Position numbers and translations under genes: made by a program. From Rhodocyclales bacterium (GTDB lineage: Bacteria; Pseudomonadota; Gammaproteobacteria; Burkholderiales; Rhodocyclaceae), in contig JACRIZ010000068.1 in NCBI GenBank assembly GCA_016235765.1, forward strand, positions 1 through 64,000: a DNA stretch of 64,000 nt, read 5' to 3'. Shown piece after piece: positions 1 through 7,400 of this stretch. Numbering within the stretch: the stretch's first letter is position 1; every line of letters begins with the position of its first letter. The notes beneath the pieces are model-generated. The model was given only the letters and a program-made list of their open reading frames with translations. It was not told where the DNA came from and searched no databases.

Positions 1-768
1 GCGCTGGCGCGGCTCAAGGCCGACGGCATCGAGGTCGAGGCCTGCCGCTACGCGCCGCTCGGCATCCGCGCCAAGGGCCGCCCGTTCCTGGCCAAGCATC
101 CGCTCTTCCTCGACGGCGCCATCGAGGTGCAGGACGAAGGCAGCCAGTTGCTCGGCCACCTGCTGGCGCCCAAGCGCGGCGAGATGGTGGTGGACTTCTG
201 CGCCGGCGCGGGCGGCAAGACGCTGCTGCTCGGCGCGCTGATGCGCTCGACCGGCCGCCTTTACGCCTTCGACGTCGCCGACAAGCGGCTGGTCAAGCTC
301 AAGCCGCGCGTCGCGCGTTCGGGCCTGTCCAACGTGCATCCGGTGCTGATCAGCGGCGAGAACGACACCAAGGTCAAGCGCCTGGCCGGCAAGATCGACC
401 GCGTGCTGGTCGATGCGCCGTGTTCGGGCCTGGGCACGCTGCGCCGCAATCCCGACCTGAAGTGGCGGCAGACGCCGGCGACGGTCGCCGAACTGACGCG
501 CAAGCAGGCCGACATCCTGGCCGGCGCGGCACGCTTGGTGAAGGCCGGCGGCCGCCTCGTTTACGCCACCTGCAGTATCCTGAACGAGGAGAACGAGGCG
601 ATCGTCGATGCGTTTCTTGCCGCGCATCCCGACTTCGCGCGCCTGTCGGCCGCCGAGGTGCTGGCGAAGCAGGACATCGCGATCGAGGTCGGAGCCGACC
701 TGCGCCTGGCGCCACATACGCACGGCACCGATGGCTTCTTTGCCGCCGTGCTGGAAAGGAAGAAGTGA
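1..768 (+). CDS. RsmB/NOP2-family rRNA (cytosine-C5) methyltransferase, 5'-truncated by window edge
   Basis: SAM-dependent enzyme that methylates a cytosine at C5 in rRNA, probably 16S, in the cytoplasm. The reading frame is open from base 1, so the N-terminal part lies outside the window; 255 C-terminal residues are visible. Seen: the SAM-binding segment DFCAGAGGKTL, the DAPCSGLGTLRRNPDLKWR block containing the PC cysteine, and YATCS with the second conserved cysteine, which is the catalytic nucleophile in this family. A GTG at 127 lies in frame but homologous sequence continues upstream of it, so it is not the start. The stop overlaps the next gene by 4 bp (GTGA), implying translational coupling. 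The exact subfamily (RsmB versus another RCMT) cannot be fixed from the C-terminal part. Confidence 0.9.
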   Translation, partial: ALARLKADGIEVEACRYAPLGIRAKGRPFLAKHPLFLDGAIEVQDEGSQLLGHLLAPKRGEMVVDFCAGAGGKTLLLGALMRSTGRLYAFDVADKRLVKLKPRVARSGLSNVHPVLISGENDTKVKRLAGKIDRVLVDAPCSGLGTLRRNPDLKWRQTPATVAELTRKQADILAGAARLVKAGGRLVYATCSILNEENEAIVDAFLAAHPDFARLSAAEVLAKQDIAIEVGADLRLAPHTHGTDGFFAAVLERKK

Positions 769-1316
769 GGGCTGCGCTCGCCTGCCTGCTTGCGACGCTC
801 TGCCTCACGGCGTTCGCCGCCGAGCCGCTGCCGGCCAAGGGGACGGTGCAGGTGTTGTTCACGCCCTGGGACGATGCCGAAGGCGCGCTGCTGAAGGTCA
901 TCGGCAAGGCCCGGTGCAGCATCCATGTCCAGGCCTTCGTGTTTACCAGCCGCAATATCGCCACGGCGATCGAGAAGGCGCATCGGCGCGGCGTAAAGGT
1001 CGAGATGCTGGCGGACGCGAAACCGGCGACCGAGAACGAGAACAGCCTGGTCCGGCGACTGCATGATTCCGGCATCCCCATCCGGCTCGAGGTGCGCTAC
1101 GCTAGCGCCCACAACAAGCTCATGCTCATCGATGCGGAGGGCAGCGATCCCGTGGTGGTCACCGGCAGCTACAACTTCACCTGGTCGGCGCAGGCGCGCA
1201 ACGCCGAGAACCTCGTGATCCTGCGCGGTAACGCGCCGCTGGCGCGAGCCTATCTCGACAACTGGCGCCGCCATCGGGGCGAGGCACTGCCCTACGCGGA
1301 GGTATTCCGGAAGTGA
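765..1316 (+). CDS. secreted single-HKD phospholipase D-like (Nuc-type) protein
   Basis: Predicted periplasmic phosphodiesterase of 183 residues. The GTG start overlaps the preceding stop by 4 bp and gives a signal peptide (MRAALACLLATLCLTAFAA, cleavage near residue 19). A single HxK(x)4D motif is present as HNKLMLID (His116, Lys118, Asp123), followed by the usual GSYNFTWSA segment with a Ser/Asn pair and NAENLVIL. One HKD motif and this length match the Nuc/BfiI-like branch, whose members form the active site as a dimer and cleave nucleic acid or phospholipid; which substrate is used here is unknown. It sits between the methyltransferase and MscS, overlapping both by 4 bp. A longer open frame starting at 420 is not used, because it runs inside the upstream gene. 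Confidence 0.85.
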   Translation: MRAALACLLATLCLTAFAAEPLPAKGTVQVLFTPWDDAEGALLKVIGKARCSIHVQAFVFTSRNIATAIEKAHRRGVKVEMLADAKPATENENSLVRRLHDSGIPIRLEVRYASAHNKLMLIDAEGSDPVVVTGSYNFTWSAQARNAENLVILRGNAPLARAYLDNWRRHRGEALPYAEVFRK

Positions 1317-2590
1317 GCGCCAACAGCCAATTCGGCCTCCTGCTGGCCGATCTCTGGGCCGACCTGCAGCAGCCGGACGTGATCTGGCAGGTCGGTGTGC
1401 TCGCCATTTGCATGGCGATCGCCTGGTTGTTCAGCTATATCGTGCGCAGCCACCAGGCGCATGCGGTACCGAGCGCCACGCGGGCCGGAAAGCTCGGCCA
1501 GCGCGGCTTCAAGCGCGTCGCCTTCCCACTGTCGGCCTTGCTGCTGGTGCTGGTGGCGCGCCCGCTGCTCGGTCAATGGCATCACGTCAATTTGTTGTCG
1601 CTGGCCGTACCGCTGCTGCTGTCGCTGGCAGTGATCCGCAGCGTGTTCTTCGTCCTGCGCCTGAGCTTCAGCGGCCCCTGGCTGGCAAGCTTCGAGCGGA
1701 CCTTCGCCGCCTTCGCCTGGGGCATCGTCGCGTTGCACATCACCGGCCTGTTGCCCGACCTGATCGCGCTGCTGGAAAGCGTCGGCTTTACCGTCGGCAA
1801 GCAGCGTCTCGACCTTTGGGTGATCCTGCAGGGGGTCGCGACGGTACTCGCGACGCTGCTGCTGGCGCTTTGGGCGGGGGGCACGATCGAAGGGCGCCTG
1901 ATGGCCGCGCCGGGGCTCGATTCGAACCTGCGCATCGTCTTCGCCCGGCTCGCCAAGGCGGTGCTGATCGTGATCGCGGTGCTGATCGCCCTGCCCGTGG
2001 TCGGTATCGACCTGACGACGCTCTCGGTATTCGGCGGCGCGCTCGGCGTCGGCCTCGGCTTCGGGTTGCAGAAGATCGCCGCCAACTACGTGTCCGGCTT
2101 CATCATCCTGCTCGACCGCTCGATCCGCATCGGCGACCTGATCTCGGTCGGGCCGGATCGCGGCCAGGTGAGCCGTATCACTACGCGCTATACCGTTATC
2201 AAGGGCATGACTGGCGTCGAGGCCATCGTGCCGAACGAGGTGCTGGTCGGCTCGGTGGTGCAGAACGAGTCGTTCTCGGATACGCGCGTGCGGATTGCCT
2301 TGCCGGTGCAGGTGGCCTATGGCTCCGACCTGGAGCGGGCGATGGCGATCATGGTCGAAGCGGCCGTCGCGCAACCGAGAGTGCTGGCCGATCCGCCGGC
2401 CAAGGCCTTCGTCACGGCGTTCGCCGATTCCGGGATCAACCTGGAACTCGGCTTCTGGGTCGGCGATCCGGAAGAAGGTACGCTGCAACTGCGCTCCGAC
2501 ATCAACCTCGGGATCTGGCGCGCCTTCCAGGCCGCCGGCATCGAGATTCCCTTCCCGCAGCGGGAAGTGCGCATCGTCGGCAAGGGATGA
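1313..2590 (+). CDS. MscS-family mechanosensitive ion channel
   Basis: Inner-membrane channel of 425 residues that opens under membrane tension to release solutes during hypo-osmotic shock. The GTG start overlaps the previous stop by 4 bp. The N-terminal two thirds hold several hydrophobic helices (about residues 22-43, 65-82, 95-115, 125-145, 160-185, 212-235). The pore helix and start of the beta domain are diagnostic: a glycine/alanine-rich stretch GGALGVGLGFGLQKIAANY at about residues 240-258, then SGFIILLDRSIRIGDLI. The C-terminal domain (to FPQREVRIVG) is the usual alpha/beta vestibule. Longer than E. coli MscS because of extra N-terminal helices. The stop overlaps the PPTase start (ATGA). 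Confidence 0.93.
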   Translation: MSANSQFGLLLADLWADLQQPDVIWQVGVLAICMAIAWLFSYIVRSHQAHAVPSATRAGKLGQRGFKRVAFPLSALLLVLVARPLLGQWHHVNLLSLAVPLLLSLAVIRSVFFVLRLSFSGPWLASFERTFAAFAWGIVALHITGLLPDLIALLESVGFTVGKQRLDLWVILQGVATVLATLLLALWAGGTIEGRLMAAPGLDSNLRIVFARLAKAVLIVIAVLIALPVVGIDLTTLSVFGGALGVGLGFGLQKIAANYVSGFIILLDRSIRIGDLISVGPDRGQVSRITTRYTVIKGMTGVEAIVPNEVLVGSVVQNESFSDTRVRIALPVQVAYGSDLERAMAIMVEAAVAQPRVLADPPAKAFVTAFADSGINLELGFWVGDPEEGTLQLRSDINLGIWRAFQAAGIEIPFPQREVRIVGKG

Positions 2591-3402
2591 CGCGCGACGG
2601 CGACCAGGTGGCCGACTGGCGGCCGGTCAGCACGAACGAGTTGCAGCAGGCGTGCCGCCTGGCGCCAGGCACCGTGCATGTCTGGCGATTCTCGCTGGAT
2701 GATCCGCCGTATCCGCAGTCGCTGCTTGCGGCCCATCTCAGCGCAGACGAGCAGTCACGGGCCGCGAGATTCGCTTTCGAGCGCGACCGGCGGCGTTTCG
2801 AATCCGGGCGTGGCGTGCTGCGGGCATTGCTCGGTGCCTATCTCGGGCGCGAGCCGGCGGCGCTGCGTTTCGACTACGGTTCGGCAGGCAAACCCGCGTT
2901 GGCGCCTGACGAGCGTGATCGCCGTCTGGCGTTCAATGTTTCGCATTCCCAGGCGTGGGCGCTGGTCGGCCTGACCGATCTGGATACCATCGGGGTGGAT
3001 ATCGAAGCCGTGCGCAATATCGCCGACCTCGAAGACATCGCATGCCGGAACTTCTCGCCTGGCGAAGTCGACGCCTTGTTGGCGCTGCCTGAGCACGACC
3101 GGCGGGATGCCTTCTTCCGCGGTTGGACTCGCAAGGAAGCCTATGTCAAGGCGCTGGGCTCGGGTTTGTCGACGCCATTGGACCGATTCGAGGTCTCGCT
3201 GGCCGCGGACGCGCCGACGGCCCTGCTATCGATCGACGGATCGGCCGATGCGGCCTTGGCGTGGACACTTTGTGGCTTCAAGCCACATCCGGGGGCCTGG
3301 GCCGCCGTTGCGGTGCGTGGGCGCGGCCTCGACCTATTCCCCTACGACCTGCCCGGTCTGAATGCCTTGCCGATTAGTCCGAACGTACCCACGGATACCT
3401 GA
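2587..3402 (+). CDS. Sfp-type 4'-phosphopantetheinyl transferase
   Basis: Transfers the phosphopantetheine arm of CoA to the conserved serine of ACP and PCP domains, converting them to holo form. 271 residues from ATG, overlapping the MscS stop by 4 bp. Seen: the FNVSHSQAWALVGL segment (about residues 117-130), the GVDIE metal-binding motif (Asp138 region), and WTRKEAYVKALG (Trp180, Lys183, Glu184), the second signature of the Sfp/HetI class. Length is typical for the broad-specificity Sfp type rather than the short AcpS type. It is the only PPTase here and lies 228 bp upstream of the thioesterase, so it very likely primes the nine carrier domains downstream. Transcription may come from the upstream housekeeping genes, independently of the main promoter. 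Confidence 0.93.
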   Translation: MTRDGDQVADWRPVSTNELQQACRLAPGTVHVWRFSLDDPPYPQSLLAAHLSADEQSRAARFAFERDRRRFESGRGVLRALLGAYLGREPAALRFDYGSAGKPALAPDERDRRLAFNVSHSQAWALVGLTDLDTIGVDIEAVRNIADLEDIACRNFSPGEVDALLALPEHDRRDAFFRGWTRKEAYVKALGSGLSTPLDRFEVSLAADAPTALLSIDGSADAALAWTLCGFKPHPGAWAAVAVRGRGLDLFPYDLPGLNALPISPNVPTDT

Positions 3403-3421
3403 TGAATTCACGGAATCGGGG

Positions 3422-3450
3422 TTGTAAGGCGTCAGGGCGGCCCGTAGAAT
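3422..3450 (+). promoter_or_regulatory. candidate sigma70-type promoter of the PKS-NRPS operon
   Basis: TTGTAA (3422-3427, 4 of 6 to the -35 consensus) and TAGAAT (3445-3450, 5 of 6 to the -10 consensus) are separated by exactly 17 bp. They lie in the only sizeable gap between the PPTase and the rest of the cluster. Expected transcription start is near 3457, giving a leader of about 175 nt before the thioesterase ATG. Not proven. Confidence 0.5.
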
Positions 3451-3630
3451 CGAGCGCTTATCCAAGGGGAATATGCGCCGGTGGCAGTTGGTTCCGCGCC
3501 GCGCTTTCGCGAAGCAAGGTGGTTGCAGAGCAGTTCCAGGGAGCCAATGAGTGCGTTTCGAGATTGACGTTGTCCGGGGAAGTTTTCGGCGTGTTTGCGC
3601 CTTAGGTGTCGTTCAGGCGCTTGGCCGGCG
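3451..3630 (+). other. leader region of the PKS-NRPS operon, with a possible 25-codon ORF
   Basis: Non-coding space between the promoter candidate and the thioesterase start. It contains a short open frame, ATG at 3473 to TGA at 3548-3550 (25 residues beginning MRRWQLVPRR), preceded by AAGGGG but only 3 nt from the ATG, which is closer than ideal. Its TGA overlaps another ATG (ATGA, 3547-3550) that opens six codons. The palindromic core TTCGCGAA sits inside it. This could be a leader peptide or chance; a 67-codon frame at 3402-3605 has no ribosome site or recognisable sequence and is not called. Confidence 0.2.
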
Positions 3631-4404
3631 ATGAGCAACCCCTGGGTCTATCGCCCCAAGCCGAACGGGCTGGCCGTGGCCCGATTGTTCTGCTTTCACC
3701 ATGCGGGTGTCGGCGGTGCTGTCTATCGGCTGTGGCCGAACGGGCTGTCCGACAGACTGGAGGTGTGCGCGGTTCAATTGCCGGGGCGAGGTGGTCGCTT
3801 GCGCGAACCGCTCATATCGAGCGTTTCCGCCATCGTCGATGCGCTCCTGCCCGCGCTGCTGCCCTTGCTCGATCGCCCGTTTGCCGTATTCGGGCATAGC
3901 ATGGGGGCGGTGATCGGCAGCGAGTTCGTGCGTGCATTGCTCGAACGCGGCGGGCCGGTGCCCGAGCATCTGGTGGTGTCGGGGCGGCGTCCGGCACATG
4001 TGCCCGATCCCCAGCCCTTGCTGAGCGTCCTGGATGACGCAGCCTTCGTTGCGGAGGTAGATCGCCGCTACGGCGGGATTCCGTCCGAAGTCCTGGCGGA
4101 TGCCGAGGTTATGGCCTTGCTCTTGCCCGCCCTGCGCGCCGACATCGCTGCGCTCGAGACCTTCCACCCCGGGCGCCGCGCGCCTTTGCCGTGCCCGATC
4201 TCGGCGTTTGGCGGCCATCAGGACCACCTGACGCCACGCGCCCACCTTGAAGCGTGGCGTGACGAGACGCTCGCATCCTGTCGCGTTCGGGTGTTCCCCG
4301 GCGATCACTTCTACCTCGAAGCCCAGCGGTCGCTGGTCCTCGCTGAACTGTCGGCGACGCTTGCCCCGATGCTCGGCGAAGCAACCACAGTGGAGGCGGC
4401 ATGA
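3631..4404 (+). CDS. type II thioesterase (GrsT/RifR-like editing hydrolase)
   Basis: Stand-alone alpha/beta-hydrolase of 257 residues that removes stalled or wrong acyl groups from carrier domains; in some systems such enzymes also help release. Seen: FCFHHAGVGGAVYRLWP near the N-terminus (oxyanion region), nucleophile elbow GHSMG (Ser90), Asp198 in GGHQDHLTP and His226 in GDHFYLE, the full catalytic triad. ATG at 3631 is preferred over an in-frame TTG at 3595 because homology-like sequence begins at NPWVYRPKPN; the ribosome site is weak. The stop overlaps the PKS1 start (ATGA). Because no module has an integrated thioesterase, this protein is one of three candidates for final chain release. 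Confidence 0.9.
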   Translation: MSNPWVYRPKPNGLAVARLFCFHHAGVGGAVYRLWPNGLSDRLEVCAVQLPGRGGRLREPLISSVSAIVDALLPALLPLLDRPFAVFGHSMGAVIGSEFVRALLERGGPVPEHLVVSGRRPAHVPDPQPLLSVLDDAAFVAEVDRRYGGIPSEVLADAEVMALLLPALRADIAALETFHPGRRAPLPCPISAFGGHQDHLTPRAHLEAWRDETLASCRVRVFPGDHFYLEAQRSLVLAELSATLAPMLGEATTVEAA

Positions 4405-7400
4405 CCGAACAGCGTACCGAGGCGGGGAAGGCGGTTGCCATAGTCGGCATCGGCTGCCGATTCCCGGGCGGCGTCGAAAGCCCCGACGACTTCTGGCGCT
4501 TGCTGAGCAGTGGTGTCGATGCGATCACGGAAATCCCGTCGAGCCGCATCGACCTCGGTCATTACTTCGATCCGCGCCCGGCGACGCCTGGCCGCATGAT
4601 GACGCGCTGGGGCGGCTTTCTCGACCATATCGACGAATTCGATCCGGGCTTCTTCGGCATATCGCCGCGCGAGGCCGAGCGCATGGATCCGCAGCAGCGC
4701 CTGGTGCTCGAAGCCGCCTGGGAAGCGCTGGAGGACGCCGGTATCGACGCCAGGCGCCTGGAAGGCAGCAACGCCGGTGTGTTCGTCGGCCAATGGCTCA
4801 ACGATTTCGAGGCGCGCCTGTTCGCCGATCCCGAAGGCGTCGACTTCCAGATGACCACTGGCAGCGGCCGCTATGCGACGTCGGGGCGCATCTCGTACGT
4901 GCTCGGTTTGCGCGGCCCCAGCATCACCCTGGACACCGCCTGTTCGTCGTCGCTGGCCGCCGTGCATTTCGCGGTGCGCAGCATTCGCGATGGCCAGTGC
5001 TCTCTGGCCCTGGCCGGCGGCGTGAACGTGATCCTCCAGCCGCACATCAGTGTTGCCTATTCGCAAAGCCGCATGATGGCGCCGGACGGGCGTTGCAAGT
5101 TCGGCGATGCCTCGGGTGACGGCTATGTGCGCAGCGAGGGCGCCGCGTTGATCGTGCTCAAGGCACTGGATCAGGCGCTGGCCGACGGCGACCGGATCTA
5201 TGCCGTCGTCCGCGGCACCGCAGTCAATAACGACGGCCGCAGCAGCGGTTCGATGGGCACCCCCAGCCGCGTCGGCCAGGAAGAGCTGTTGCGCAGCGCC
5301 TACCGCGATGCCGGTCTGGCGCCGGGCCGGGTCGGCTACGTCGAGGCGCACGGTACCGGCACACGGGCCGGCGATCCGGTCGAACTGGGAGCCTTGGGCG
5401 CAGTCCTGGGTGAAGGGCGCGCACCGGGGCAGCGGGCCTATGTCGGCTCGGTCAAGACCAATTTCGGTCATACGGAAGGAGCTGCGGGCGTAGCCGGCCT
5501 GATCAAGGTCGCGCTGGCGCTGCATCATGGCGCCATCCCGCCGAACCTGCATTTCAAGACCCCCAATCCGACCATTCCCTGGGCCGATGCGCCGTTCCAG
5601 ATTCCAACGGCCTTGGTGCCATGGCCGGATGGGCATGGTCCGCATGTCGGTGGGGTGAGCGCCTTCGGTATTGCCGGCACCAATGCGCACATCGTGCTCG
5701 AGCAGGCCGCCGAGCGAGCGTCGCGCCCGGAACTGCCGGCCGTGCGCGAGTTGGCAGTCCTGCCCGTTTCGGCCGCTAGCCCGGAGGCCTTGCACGCGTT
5801 GGCGGGGCGCTACGCCGACCTCATCGGCGGCGCGCAGCCGGTGCCGCTTCACGACGTCTGCTGGAACGCGGCGTTGACGCGTGCTGCGCTCGATCAGCGC
5901 GCCGTGTTCGTTGCCGTGGATCCTGCCGGCATGGCCGATGCCCTGCGGCGCTACGCTGCGGGCGAGGCTGCCGCTGCCGAAGGCGCCGTGCATGCCGCGG
6001 CCAAGCCGAAGATCGCCTTCGTGCTGCCGGGCCAAGGCGCGCAATGGACCGGCATGGCGCGCGAACTGGCGGCGCGCGAGCCCGAGTTCCGCAGTGCGCT
6101 CGAGCAATGCGACGCTGCGGCCCGCAAGTACGTGGACTGGTCGATTGTCGAACAGCTTGCCGCGGAACCGGGGACGCCCGCCTACAAACTCGACCGGATC
6201 GACGTGATCCAGCCGGTGCTGGTGGCACTGGCGATTGCCTATGCCCGCCTCTGGCGCTCGCTGGGCGTGGTTCCCGATGCAGTCGTCGGCCACAGCATGG
6301 GCGAGGTCGGTGCGGCCTACATCGCCGGTGTGCTCGATCTCGATCAGGCCATGCGCATCATCTGCCGGCGCAGTGCCTTGATGCGGCGGACCAGCGGCCA
6401 GGGAGCGATGGCGCTGGTCGATCTGTCGATGGACGAGGCACGCGCGCGAATTGCCGGCCATGAACACCAGATTTCGGTCGCCGTGAGCAACAGCCCGCGC
6501 TCGAGCGTGATTTCGGGCGATCCGGAGGCGATCCGGCAGGTCATGGCGGGGCTCGAGGCCGCGCAGGTGTTCTGCCGCCTGATCAAGGTCGATGTCGCGT
6601 CGCACAGCCCGCAGATGGAGCCGCTGGCAGCGGAACTCAAGGCCGAGCTGGCCGATCTGCGTCCGCAGGCGGCGCAGACGCCGATCTATTCGACCGTGCT
6701 CGCGCGCCGCGCCGAGGGCGAGGAATTCGGCGCCGGCTATTGGGCCAGCAATATGCGTCAGCCGGTGATGTTCGGCCAGGCCGTCGGCAAGCTTGTCGAT
6801 GACGGCGTGACCGTGTTCATTGAGCTCGGGCCGCATCCTGTGCTCCTGCCCTCGGTCGCGCAAACGGCACAGGCAAGCAGCGTCGAGGCACTCACCATTG
6901 CCTGCGGGCGTCGTGAAGAGCCCGAGCAAGCGACGTTCTTCGCGGCGCTGGGCGCGCTCTGGGCGGGCGGGGTCGAGATCGATTGGCGCCTGGCAATGGG
7001 CGCAATTCGACCACGGATTCCCTTGCCACTCTATCCATGGCAGCGCGAGCGGCACTGGGTGGCAGCCGCCGAGTTGCGCGCGTTCGGTGCCGGCGCTCAA
7101 GCGCAGCCCGTGCGGCCCGATGATGAGGCGCTGACCTGGCTGCACACGCTGCAGTGGCGCGCGCTGGAAGCGCCCACTGGCCCGGTGCCGGATTCCGTCC
7201 CGACGTCGCGGTACCTGTTGGTCTGTGGCGAACCGGTTTCAGGAACTGAACTCGCCAAGGCAATGTCGGCTGCGGGCCTCGCGGTGCAGGTGGTGTCACC
7301 GGCGGAACTGGGCACGCTACTTGAAAAGGCGCGAACCGAGGAGCTGCCGCTGGCGGGAATACTCGCGTTGGCCCCCGGCAATGCCGATGCGGCCTATTTC

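Noticed and set aside
1-768. Methyltransferase as a pseudogene with a missing start
   Set aside because: The frame is open to base 1 and the sequence before the internal GTG still fits the family, so it is cut by the window edge only.
3402-3605. 67-codon open frame between the PPTase and thioesterase
   Set aside because: It starts inside the PPTase stop (TGATGA), has no ribosome site, covers the promoter candidate and has an unremarkable translation.
4311-7145. 944-codon open frame on the minus strand, and similar long antisense frames at 10936-13218, 8539-10152 and 15660-17378
   Set aside because: They lie fully opposite PKS genes whose domain motifs are unmistakable. High GC content leaves few stops in antisense frames. 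Their translations are rich in Arg, His, Gln and Ala with no domain I recognise.
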